NCBI GenBank assembly: GCA_023384315.1
Contig: JAHDWY010000003.1
Span: 7,389 to 23,187, forward strand
Source of the DNA: Candidatus Hydrogenedentota bacterium
GTDB taxonomy: Bacteria; Hydrogenedentota; Hydrogenedentia; Hydrogenedentales; SLHB01
Direction of reading: 5' to 3'
Length of the DNA stretch: 15,799 bases
The position numbers and the translations under genes were made by a program. This document shows positions 1-6,499 of the stretch, piece after piece. Position 1 is the first letter of the stretch. Each line of letters opens with the position of its first letter. Under the pieces are notes generated by a model, which was not told where the DNA came from, did no database searches, and saw nothing but the letters and a program-made list of their open reading frames with translations.

Positions 1-375
1 GAGATTGACCTCGGCTCCGGCGACTACTTCGTTGCCATGCTGAGCGCCACCTGCGAACATTGCCAGGCGGTCAGCCCCACGCTAAACGAACTCATGTTCA
101 TGCCTGGCGTGCCCACGACGGTGAGTTTGCTGCTGGCGGAGAGTCCGGACGAGTTGAATGAATTCAACGCCATCGCTCAACCTATGTTCATCATCCATCC
201 GATCCCCGGATTGGAGTGGGTCCATCTCACCGGAAAAGAACCGCCGCGCTTCTACGTCGTTCGAGACGGCCAACCGGTGCGCTACCTGGACGCCCTCGAG
301 CCCACGCTTGAGGAACTGCATGACTTCGTCACGCAAGATTCCGGCACGACCGAAGCGGCCAACGACGCCGGCTAA
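1..375 (+). CDS. Thioredoxin-fold domain protein, 3' fragment
   Basis: The reading frame is open from the first base, so the true start lies outside the window and only the last 124 residues are seen. A hydrophobic strand (YFVAML) leads into S-A-T-C-E-H-C-Q, the CxxC redox site of thioredoxin-like proteins at the start of the first helix. The rest ends in a hydrophilic tail. In related bacteria such domains occur free or as C-terminal parts of MauE/DoxX-type membrane proteins; which applies here cannot be told. The likely role is thiol-disulfide exchange, probably outside the cytoplasm, but this is family-level inference. The gene converges on the minus-strand oxidoreductase downstream, with a palindromic repeat between them. 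Confidence 0.7.
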   Translation, partial: EIDLGSGDYFVAMLSATCEHCQAVSPTLNELMFMPGVPTTVSLLLAESPDELNEFNAIAQPMFIIHPIPGLEWVHLTGKEPPRFYVVRDGQPVRYLDALEPTLEELHDFVTQDSGTTEAANDAG

Positions 376-426
376 TGTCCTGAACCTTAAGTCCCATCTT
401 CAAGTTTTCGAGAAAGGCATCTGCTC

Positions 427-452
427 AAAGTCCCCCTTTGAAGGGGGATTTA
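427..452. repeat. Palindromic repeat between convergent genes
   Basis: TCCCCCTT (431-438) and AAGGGGGA (441-448) form a perfect 8-bp dyad around a TG centre, and A/T and G-T pairs extend it by about three positions each side. Palindromes of this AATCCCCCTTTGAAGGGGGA-like form are familiar as dispersed intergenic repeats in many bacterial genomes. Its place between two convergent genes would suit a two-way transcription stop, although it lacks a good T-run on either side. Confidence 0.6.
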
Positions 453-472
453 GGAGGATGTTGCCTCAAAAC

Positions 473-506
473 ATTCAAAATATACCGAGCGAACTTCTAC
501 TCGGTA
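473..506 (-). terminator. Likely rho-independent terminator of the minus-strand oxidoreductase
   Basis: Read on the minus strand just after the TAG stop at 511-509, TACCGAG (506-500) pairs perfectly with CTCGGTA (489-483) across a 10-nt loop and is followed by the T-rich TATATTTTGAATG. The stem is only 7 bp and the T-run is interrupted, so this is a moderate terminator call. Confidence 0.55.
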
Positions 507-508
507 CA

Positions 509-1693
509 CTAAGACCAGCGCGTCAGTGGATGGCTCCGTTCCTTGAGCGGCAATTCGACCGTCTTGCCCGCGGTGTACGCCTCGAACACGCCCTGCGTCA
601 TTTCCAGAGTATTTCGTCCATCCTGCAAGCTTACTGCCGGGAGACGATTCTCCTCGATGGACGCGATCAAGTCGTGGATGATCGGTGCGTACCGCTCCAG
701 ATGCTCGTTCTCCATGACCTGTTCCGGCGCGCCCGGCAGCGGTTCCCACTGCGCGCCGTTCGCGCCCGTCCACGACGGATCCCGGAGCAGCAACACTTCT
801 GGAATCACGTCCATCCGCACCGAAATCACGCCTTCCGCGCCGCAGATATCCAGACCCCAGCGAGTCCCGCTAACGTCGCGGCTTTTCATTGACGCAAAGT
901 ACCCGGGAATCCCCTTCGCAAACCCATACGTCGCCTGGAGCCGGTTGCCTACGATGGGCCCCAGCGGTTCCGTCGCTTCCATCACATCCGCCGGCGTCGC
1001 GGGATTGCCGTTCCAGGTGATATCCGCGCTGCACCACGTCGGCATGCCGAGCAGCCAGATCATGATGTCGAAGACGTGGCACCCCAACACAATGAGATCT
1101 TCGCCGCCCGCCCGGTTGTCTTCCTTGCCCCGGCCTCGGATCTCGAGCGGACTGCCGATGACTTTGTCCTCATAGATCGCCTTCTTCAGGTGCTGGACAA
1201 TCTCGGTCACCCGGAAATTGTAGGCGATACTCCACTTCAAGTTCTTGGCCTCGATGGCGCGAATCATCTCATCCGCTTCGGCAAGGTCCACGCAAAGCGG
1301 CTTTTCCATGAACCCATGCGCGCCAATTTCCGCGCACGCCAGGAGATAATCCTTATGATTGATCGTCCACCGCGGCGCGATGGCCACTAAATCCGGCTGC
1401 TCCTTCTCCAGCATTTCCCGCCAGTCCGCGTAGAGGTTTTGCGCATTCGCTTCCTGGCCGTGTTTCGTGCGCCCTGCTTCGTCGGGGTCGGCCAGACCTA
1501 CCACGTCCACATCATCGCGGACGCCCCACACGCGATGGACGTCATGCCCGTAGCTTCCATGCTCCGTATCGCCGATGATGCATGCACGATACCGCTTGCC
1601 TCCCTCAGCCGCCAGGGCCGAACCGGCGGCGCCCGCCAGAATTGGCGCGGCAGCCAAAGAGGTTAGAAACGAACGTCTATCCAAATTTGCCAT
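509..1693 (-). CDS. Tat-exported Gfo/Idh/MocA family oxidoreductase
   Basis: A 394-residue protein starting at ATG 1693, chosen because AAGGAG (1706-1701) lies 7 nt upstream. The N-terminus has a twin-arginine signal (D-R-R-S-F-L at 5-10, then an Ala-rich hydrophobic stretch with likely cleavage after A28). A Rossmann strand follows, but its glycine loop is unusual, I-I-G-D-T-E-H-G-S-Y-G (39-49) rather than GxGxxG. M-E-K-P (129-132) is the family's E-K-P motif, and the C-terminal half is the usual alpha/beta dimer domain. Members oxidise or reduce sugars and polyols with tightly bound NAD(P); Tat export of the folded holoenzyme fits this. The substrate is unknown. It is transcribed divergently from the DUF1080 operon across a shared 220-bp spacer, which suggests common control. 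Confidence 0.88.
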   Translation of the reverse strand: MANLDRRSFLTSLAAAPILAGAAGSALAAEGGKRYRACIIGDTEHGSYGHDVHRVWGVRDDVDVVGLADPDEAGRTKHGQEANAQNLYADWREMLEKEQPDLVAIAPRWTINHKDYLLACAEIGAHGFMEKPLCVDLAEADEMIRAIEAKNLKWSIAYNFRVTEIVQHLKKAIYEDKVIGSPLEIRGRGKEDNRAGGEDLIVLGCHVFDIMIWLLGMPTWCSADITWNGNPATPADVMEATEPLGPIVGNRLQATYGFAKGIPGYFASMKSRDVSGTRWGLDICGAEGVISVRMDVIPEVLLLRDPSWTGANGAQWEPLPGAPEQVMENEHLERYAPIIHDLIASIEENRLPAVSLQDGRNTLEMTQGVFEAYTAGKTVELPLKERSHPLTRWS

Positions 1694-1747
1694 GGGATTT
1701 CTCCTTCGCGGCTGTGTGAAGCGGGTTGTTCGAAATTTGTCCGGCCA

Positions 1748-1800
1748 GAATACATCACCGCCAGTAGGGGTGTCCACGTATTCACGTCGAATACATGGAC
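1748..1800. promoter_or_regulatory. Candidate operator: 29-bp dyad plus repeated GAATACAT
   Basis: Arms GTCCACGTATTC (1772-1783) and GAATACATGGAC (1789-1800) are reverse complements at 11 of 12 positions around a 5-nt centre. The octamer GAATACAT occurs at 1748-1755 and again at 1789-1796, 41 bp apart, close to four helical turns. The dyad ends 23 bp upstream of the -35 box of the DUF1080 promoter and lies between two divergent genes, a normal place for a dimeric regulator. Seen: the repeats. Inferred: regulator binding. Confidence 0.5.
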
Positions 1801-1823
1801 AACTTACCCGAAATCGATACCGG

Positions 1824-1854
1824 TTGACGCCTTCCGCCATGTCCCGCGTATAAT
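1824..1854 (+). promoter_or_regulatory. Sigma70-type promoter of the DUF1080 operon
   Basis: TTGACG (1824-1829) and a perfect TATAAT (1849-1854) are separated by 19 bp, slightly longer than the 17-bp optimum. Transcription would start near 1861, leaving a leader of about 50 nt before the ATG at 1914. The dyad at 1772-1800 lies just upstream. Confidence 0.72.
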
Positions 1855-1913
1855 GATCGGCAAAGGCTGACTTAGTTCCCGAAATCCCACACCGGCGAAA
1901 GGATACGACTACG

Positions 1914-2645
1914 ATGAAGCGGCTGCTGTTCGCAATGGTCACGTGTGCTTTGGTGGTTCACGCGCAGGACGCGCCCGACAACGCCTTGACCGCGGACGAG
2001 AAAGAGGCGGGATGGGTTCTTCTCTTCAATGGCAAAGACCTGACAGGCTGGATGGCGGAAGACGAAACCCCCAGTACCGCGAAAGTGGAAGACGGAGCCA
2101 TAAATCCCAGCACCGCGTCCAGCCCCCTCGTCGTATACAAGGAGTACTACGGCGACTACATCCTGTCGCTCGATTTCAAGATCGGCGCCGGTTGCGACGC
2201 GGGCGTACTCGTGCGTCTGTTTCCGCTCACCTCTGTTCGGGACAATCCGGTTTCCTGGAACGGTCTCGAAGTCGCTATTGCTGACTCGACCGGAACGGAC
2301 TACACCGACACGGGCGCCATCCACGATCTCGTGGCGCCCACAGCTAACGCGATGAAGCCGGTCGGTGAGTGGAATCGGATGGTTGTTACCTGCAACCGCA
2401 ACCTGATTACCGTCGAACTCAACGGGCAGACGGTATCGAATATGAACCTCGACGACTTCAAAGAGCCCAACCGCCGTCCCGACGGTTCCGAACACGGGTA
2501 CGACAAGTCCTGGTATACCCACAGCCGACAGGGCTACATCGCGCTGCAAAACGGCGGCAGCCCGTGCTGGTTCAAGAACATCAAACTCATGCCGTTGAAC
2601 GCCGATGCCCGCGGGCGCCGCGAATCGGATCGCATTATCAAGTAA
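1914..2645 (+). CDS. DUF1080 / 3-keto-disaccharide hydrolase-like secreted protein
   Basis: A 243-residue protein with a Sec-type signal (M-K-R-L-L-F..., cleavage likely after V-V-H-A at 14-17) and one jelly-roll domain of the DUF1080 family (PF06439). Recognisable family blocks are L-L-F-N-G-K-D-L-T-G-W (36-46), the strand ending C-D-A-G-V-L-V-R, N-G-L-E-V-A-I-A-D, G-E-W-N-R-M-V-V-T with the following V-E-L-N-G, and the closing G-Y-I-A-L-Q-N-G-G-S-P-C-W-F-K-N-I. Some members act on 3-keto sugars made by oxidoreductases, and the divergent Gfo/Idh/MocA gene fits such a pairing; others may only bind glycans. The start at ATG 1914 has AAAGGA (1898-1903) upstream. It is the first gene of a tight operon, 4 nt before the SelW-like gene. 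Confidence 0.88.
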   Translation: MKRLLFAMVTCALVVHAQDAPDNALTADEKEAGWVLLFNGKDLTGWMAEDETPSTAKVEDGAINPSTASSPLVVYKEYYGDYILSLDFKIGAGCDAGVLVRLFPLTSVRDNPVSWNGLEVAIADSTGTDYTDTGAIHDLVAPTANAMKPVGEWNRMVVTCNRNLITVELNGQTVSNMNLDDFKEPNRRPDGSEHGYDKSWYTHSRQGYIALQNGGSPCWFKNIKLMPLNADARGRRESDRIIK

Positions 2646-2649
2646 CCTC

Positions 2650-2949
2650 ATGGACGTTCAACGGCCACGCATCGTCATTCAATACTGTACGCAATGCCGC
2701 TGGCTGCTGAGAGCGGCGTGGATGGCCCAGGAACTGCTCACCACATTCGAACGCGAAATCGGCGAAGTCGCCCTCGTTCCCGGATCGGGAGGCGTCTTTG
2801 AGATAACCGCCGATGACCGGCTAATCTGGTCCAGGAAGGCGGAAGGTGGCTTCCCGGACATCAAGGAACTCAAACAACGGGTGCGTGACTGTGTCGCACC
2901 GGACAAGGATCTCGGGCACAGCGACCGGCACCCCAACACAGGCCCCTGA
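2650..2949 (+). CDS. SelW-like Rdx family thiol protein
   Basis: A 99-residue cytoplasmic protein of the Rdx (SelT/SelW/SelH) family. It opens with a beta strand, then Y-C-T-Q-C-R-W at 12-18, the CxxC form of the CxxU redox loop, so no selenocysteine is needed. The following helix (L-L-R-A-A-W-M-A-Q-E-L-L), the G-G-V-F-E-I strand and the L-I-W-S-R-K segment before G-F-P-D-I-K-E-L-K match the family order, and the length is typical. Its electron donor and target are unknown. It starts at ATG 2650, 4 nt after the DUF1080 stop, and its TGA overlaps the ATG of pcs by one base, so translation of the two is probably coupled. Confidence 0.85.
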   Translation: MDVQRPRIVIQYCTQCRWLLRAAWMAQELLTTFEREIGEVALVPGSGGVFEITADDRLIWSRKAEGGFPDIKELKQRVRDCVAPDKDLGHSDRHPNTGP

Positions 2950-3707
2950 TGAGACTGCCTTTTCGCCGTACGGCATGCATTTCCACCCATCTCGAAACGC
3001 CGCAAGCCGCCCCCGTAGCGCCTTGGCGGAAGGCCGCTGCCTGGTCCGTTCACCTGCTTACCGCCGTTGGCGCTGTTGCCGGATTCTTCGCGCTCATCGC
3101 GATTGCTGACGCACGCTGGATGGACGCCTTCGCGTGGATGGGATTGACCGTGCTCATCGACGGCGTCGATGGCCTCTTCGCGCGCATGGTAGGGGTGCGC
3201 CGGATACTCCCCGGTATCGACGGCGCGCTCCTCGACAATATCGTCGACTACTTCACCTACGTTGTCATCCCCGCATTCTTCGTATACGAAGCGGATTTCG
3301 TCCCCGATTCCTGGCGCGTGCCCGTTGCCGCGGCCATGATCCTGAGTTCCGCCTATCAGTTTTGCCAAGTGGATGCCAAGACCGCCGACCACTTTTTCAC
3401 CGGGTGGCCCTCCTATTGGAACGTCGCCGTCTTCTATCTCTTCGTATTCGACGCGAATCCGCTGCTGAATCTGGTGCTACTGCTCACGTGCGCGATTCTC
3501 GTATTCGTCCCCGTCCGGTACCTGTACCCATCGCGCGCGGAACGTTTCAGGGTCACCTGCGTCTTGCTCACTCTTGTATGGGCTGTTACATTGGTCGTCA
3601 TGTGGTTTCAGTATCCGGTAGTGCACATCTCCGTGACGGCTCTGTCCATCGCATACGTTGTCTTCTACTACGCAGTCAGCCTGTTTGCGACCCTTCGGCA
3701 GGCGTAG
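2949..3707 (+). CDS. pcs: Phosphatidylcholine synthase (CDP-alcohol phosphatidyltransferase)
   Basis: A 252-residue integral membrane enzyme that would condense CDP-diacylglycerol with free choline to give phosphatidylcholine and CMP. The catalytic motif is plain: D71-G72 ... D74-G75-x2-A78-R79, then G92-x3-D96-x3-D100. The spacing D-G-x2-A-R-x12-G-x3-D-x3-D is the lengthened form that I recall separating Pcs from ordinary CDP-alcohol transferases (x8). The opening A-W-S-V-H-L-L-T-A (31-39) is also typical of Pcs. Several hydrophobic segments follow (about 103-113, 125-137, 150-170, 185-205, 215-245). About 25 polar residues precede the first membrane segment, so a slightly later start is possible, but the overlap of ATG 2949 with the upstream stop supports this one. 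Confidence 0.85.
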   Translation: MRLPFRRTACISTHLETPQAAPVAPWRKAAAWSVHLLTAVGAVAGFFALIAIADARWMDAFAWMGLTVLIDGVDGLFARMVGVRRILPGIDGALLDNIVDYFTYVVIPAFFVYEADFVPDSWRVPVAAAMILSSAYQFCQVDAKTADHFFTGWPSYWNVAVFYLFVFDANPLLNLVLLLTCAILVFVPVRYLYPSRAERFRVTCVLLTLVWAVTLVVMWFQYPVVHISVTALSIAYVVFYYAVSLFATLRQA

Positions 3708-3745
3708 AGCGAGAGCGCAACCCTCGCTTGGAAAGGAGCTATTCC

Positions 3746-4105
3746 ATGAAATGGTGTATCGTCGTTGCTTATTCGGACGACAATGTCGACAAAGCAACCA
3801 TCAGCCTCACACTTGCCAACGCCGCTTTGACCGAGGATGATTCCGTATCGGTCATCTTGATGAGCGAAGGCGTTCGACTCGCCGTTTCGGGTCATGCGGA
3901 CACCCTGAACAACGGCGAACCCTTTAAGCCCGTTGCGGAACTGATATCCGGCGTCGCCGGAAACGGCGGGGAACTCTGCGTCTGCATGCCCTGTCTGAAG
4001 AATCGTGGTGTCTCGGAAGAGGATATCGATCCGCGCTTTACGCGAATCGCCGGCACCGACGTGCTGCGAATCCTGAGGGAAAGCGAGCGCGTCCTCCAGC
4101 TCTAG
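3746..4105 (+). CDS. DsrE family (sulfur-relay fold) protein
   Basis: A 119-residue cytoplasmic protein resembling DsrE/DsrF-like proteins. The N-terminal strand is followed by a helix rich in small residues (A-T-I-S-L-T-L-A-N-A-A-L), then V-S-V-I-L-M-S-E-G-V-R-L-A (34-46), the usual DsrE block. C-V-C-M-P-C-L-K-N-R-G (78-88) supplies three cysteines; in sulfur-trafficking members a cysteine here carries persulfide, although many family members are uncharacterised. ATG 3746 is supported by GAAAGGAG (3731-3738). It lies 38 nt after pcs and is the last gene of the operon. Together with the CxxC SelW-like protein it hints at thiol or sulfur chemistry, but a link to lipid synthesis is not shown. 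Confidence 0.82.
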   Translation: MKWCIVVAYSDDNVDKATISLTLANAALTEDDSVSVILMSEGVRLAVSGHADTLNNGEPFKPVAELISGVAGNGGELCVCMPCLKNRGVSEEDIDPRFTRIAGTDVLRILRESERVLQL

Positions 4106-4134
4106 GTCCGGAACGGCTCCTCTTGCGCAACTCA

Positions 4135-4208
4135 GGGACCATTGCCATTTTCCTTCTCCGTGCCTGGCAAGTCACGCGGTGATCGAGCAGGAAAATGGTG
4201 AGTGTCCC
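4135..4208. repeat. REP-like imperfect inverted repeat, 74 bp
   Basis: The left arm GGGACCATTGCCATTTTCCT (4135-4154) and the right arm AGGAAAATGGTGAGTGTCCC (4189-4208) pair at about 15 of 20 positions, with a perfect 10-bp inner block CCATTTTCCT. The 34-nt centre contains a weaker CCGTG/CACGCGG stem. The arm ends (AATGGTGAGTGTCCC) resemble REP elements linked to Y1 (RAYT/IS200-like) transposases in many genomes. No transposase is present here. It sits between convergent genes, and CCCCTTTTTCCCC follows, so it may also stop transcription. Confidence 0.6.
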
Positions 4209-4264
4209 CTTTTTCCCCTGTCCCATTCTTCCCTCAGAGAACGCGAGCGCGTCAGAGCTGCGTG

Positions 4265-4879
4265 CTACTGGAAGGGTTCATCGTCGTCGACCGGCTTCGC
4301 AATCCCGATCTGAATCAAGTACTCCAATCCCGCCTCCGTATTCAGAATGCCGTCGATGGAGTCGTTGATCGCCGTCTCCCACTTGGCCACGCTGCTGTCC
4401 GGTTTCAACACGGCCACCGCATCCTCGATCGCGTGCCGCACCGCGTTGGAAATCTCTTCGTGCGCCGTGTACTCCGCGTACCCGTTCAGCTCGTGCTTCA
4501 TGCCCCACGTGAACGCAGGCGGCGCAGTTCCCGTCCAAAGCACCCCTTCATCCTTCGCCCAGGGTTTCCAGTACCGCGCCCCGAAGTCCACCAATTCCGT
4601 CCCGCCTTCGCGCGCACACTCGATCCAGACGTAATACCCGTGGATGTCGATATTCTCGATGTGGGCCTGTATGCCGAACGGTGTCCCCGCACAACGAACC
4701 TCGATCGAACCAGCCACCGGCACGTAACTATCGCCCGTCAAATGCTTCAGCAAGAAGCATCCGATCGTATTGATCGGTCCGATGTGCGTGATGGACGGCT
4801 GCATGAACTTCAGCATCGCATTGTGCAGCGAATCGGCAATGATCTCACGGATCTCCGGTGTGAGCGGATACTTCGGCAT
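4265..4879 (-). CDS. Uncharacterised protein, possibly transglutaminase/DUF2026-like
   Basis: A 204-residue protein without a signal peptide or membrane segment. ATG 4879 is preferred over a TTG nine bases upstream because GAGAGGAG (4896-4889) has a 9-nt spacing to the ATG and would abut the TTG. I do not recognise it firmly. N-T-I-G-C41-F-L-L followed by a G-D-S-Y-V-P-V-A-G strand, H80-G-Y-Y-V-W-I-E and E-L-V-D98-F-G-A-R-Y-W recall the Cys-His-Asp layout of transglutaminase-like folds (N-C ... H-A-W-V-E ... D-F), as in DUF2026. If Y83-V-W-I-E aligns with H-A-W-V-E, the catalytic His is a Tyr, and H80 would have to serve or the protein is inactive. Its C-terminus is acidic. It is convergent with the DsrE gene and divergent from the next oxidoreductase. 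Confidence 0.72.
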   Translation of the reverse strand: MPKYPLTPEIREIIADSLHNAMLKFMQPSITHIGPINTIGCFLLKHLTGDSYVPVAGSIEVRCAGTPFGIQAHIENIDIHGYYVWIECAREGGTELVDFGARYWKPWAKDEGVLWTGTAPPAFTWGMKHELNGYAEYTAHEEISNAVRHAIEDAVAVLKPDSSVAKWETAINDSIDGILNTEAGLEYLIQIGIAKPVDDDEPFQ

Positions 4880-4957
4880 CAACGGCAACTCCTCTCGTCT
4901 CCCACCTCGCTACGGTAACGTGAACTCGTTCGATGATGCAACGTACCCGATCGGAGG

Positions 4958-4986
4958 TGGAACTCGGCAAGTATGCCTCGTATACT
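4958..4986 (+). promoter_or_regulatory. Candidate promoter of the transport operon
   Basis: TATACT (4981-4986) is a good -10 box. At a 17-bp spacing the upstream hexamer is TGGAAC (4958-4963), a poor sigma70 -35 box that nevertheless contains GGAAC, the usual ECF-sigma -35 core. The predicted start near 4993 leaves about 40 nt before the ATG at 5035. Which sigma factor applies is open. Confidence 0.4.
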
Positions 4987-5034
4987 AATGTGCGCTACGA
5001 TTCCAACGCGATGGCGCAACCGGGGGAAAGAACG

Positions 5035-6450
5035 ATGTCACACGATGCCAGCCGGATAGGCCGGCGCGATTTCTTTCGGCGTACCGGACGCGGCGCTGCT
5101 CTCGCGGGAGTCGGAGCGGCTGCCGCACAGATCGCCTCGGCACGCCGCGAGGTAACGCATGCCGATACGCACGCACCCGCCACCGGCCTGCTTCTGAACG
5201 AAAACGAGACCATCGGCATCGGCATGATCGGTGTCGGCGGTATGGGCAGCGGGCATCTCGGCGACCTGCTGGAACGCGAAGCCAAGGGCGAGAACATCCA
5301 GGTGCGCGCCGTGTGCGACTGTTATACCCGCCGCAACAAGAACGCACAACAGCGCGTGCGCGACCGTAGCGGCCGCGCCATCGACGCCTACTACGACTAC
5401 CGGAAGTTGCTCGAACGGGACGATATCCATGCCGTCGTCATCGCCACGCCCGACCACTGGCACGCGCTCACCAGTATTCACGCCATGGAAGCAGGCAAAG
5501 ACGTCTATTGCCAAAAGCCCGTCACGCTCACCATCGAAGAGTCGCTGGACGTTCGCGACAAAGCCTACGAGACCGGCCGCATTTTTCAATGCGGGGCCCA
5601 ACGCTGTTCCGACGACTTCTGGTGGCAGGCCCGTAAGTTCATCGAGTCCGGCGGCATCGGGAAGGTCGTGTGGGCACAAGGCGACTACAGCCGCAACTCC
5701 ACGGGAGGACCCAACGATCGCGGTGGCGAATGGAACTACCACATCGATGCCGACGCGACGGACGACCCAGGCGCGGGCGATGCCTATATCGATTGGCAAC
5801 AATGGCTCGGTCCCGCGCCGAAGCGGGATTTCTCTCGCGCCCGGTTCTTTCAGTTCCGGAAGTATTGGGACTACTCCGGCGGCATCGCCACTGATCTCAT
5901 GTATCACTTCATCGCTCCGCTGACCATCGCCTTGAGTGCCAGCGCGCCCGAACGGGTAAGCGCGGGAGGAGGAATCTTCGTGCAACACGATGACCGCGAA
6001 GTCCCCGACACTTTCATGGTCACTCTCGACTACCCCGAGGACTTTACCGTCGTGCTCACGTCTTCTATGGCGAACCGGCAGAGCAACCCGGTTATGATTC
6101 GCGGGCATCGGGCGACGATCCAGCCTCACGACGACGGCATGCAGGTAAGTGCCGAGGACGAATTCAAGGAGTGGTTCAAGGAACGTTATGGGGAAACTGA
6201 GATCATCGTACCCCTCGAGCCCCGCGAAGACCATATGACCAACTGGTTGAACGCGATTCGGACGCGCGGGCCTGTGCACTGCGATCCCGAGACTGCGTAT
6301 CGCGCCATGGCCGCCGTCAAAATGGGTTGCGATTCATGGCAGCAGGATAAAATGGTATTCTGGGACAACGCGAAGGAACGGTACGTGCGCGATCACCCGC
6401 GTCCCGATCGCTCGTCGCGCTGGCCTCAAGAGCCGGAGCCGGTCGAGTGA
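5035..6450 (+). CDS. Tat-exported Gfo/Idh/MocA family oxidoreductase (long form)
   Basis: A 471-residue protein starting at ATG 5035 behind GGGGGAAAG (5022-5029). The N-terminus has a twin-arginine signal, G-R-R-D-F-F-R-R (9-16), followed by an Ala/Gly-rich core. Then come the Rossmann strand and loop G-M-I-G-V-G-G-M-G (63-71), the T-P-D-H-W-H motif (138-143) and C-Q-K-P (159-162). The last replaces the usual E-K-P Glu by Gln, a variant common in the longer planctomycete-type members. The C-terminal domain contains the family's W-x-x-W-L-G-P block (I-D-W-Q-Q-W-L-G-P). It is predicted to be a periplasmic NAD(P)-dependent sugar or polyol oxidoreductase of unknown substrate. It heads an operon with a sugar-binding protein 49 nt downstream. 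Confidence 0.9.
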   Translation: MSHDASRIGRRDFFRRTGRGAALAGVGAAAAQIASARREVTHADTHAPATGLLLNENETIGIGMIGVGGMGSGHLGDLLEREAKGENIQVRAVCDCYTRRNKNAQQRVRDRSGRAIDAYYDYRKLLERDDIHAVVIATPDHWHALTSIHAMEAGKDVYCQKPVTLTIEESLDVRDKAYETGRIFQCGAQRCSDDFWWQARKFIESGGIGKVVWAQGDYSRNSTGGPNDRGGEWNYHIDADATDDPGAGDAYIDWQQWLGPAPKRDFSRARFFQFRKYWDYSGGIATDLMYHFIAPLTIALSASAPERVSAGGGIFVQHDDREVPDTFMVTLDYPEDFTVVLTSSMANRQSNPVMIRGHRATIQPHDDGMQVSAEDEFKEWFKERYGETEIIVPLEPREDHMTNWLNAIRTRGPVHCDPETAYRAMAAVKMGCDSWQQDKMVFWDNAKERYVRDHPRPDRSSRWPQEPEPVE

Positions 6451-6499
6451 TCTGGTCCTTTCCGGAATCTGACCGCCTGCGGTGCAAAAGGAGAGAAAA

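Noticed and set aside
158..892. Long plus-strand open frame across the start of the minus-strand oxidoreductase
   Set aside because: It overlaps the Gfo/Idh/MocA coding region antisense, mixes the thioredoxin gene frame and repeat sequence, and has no ribosome site or recognisable domain.
5038..6279. 413-codon minus-strand open frame
   Set aside because: It is fully antisense to the second Gfo/Idh/MocA gene, which has clear family motifs; GC-rich codon bias leaves such antisense frames open.
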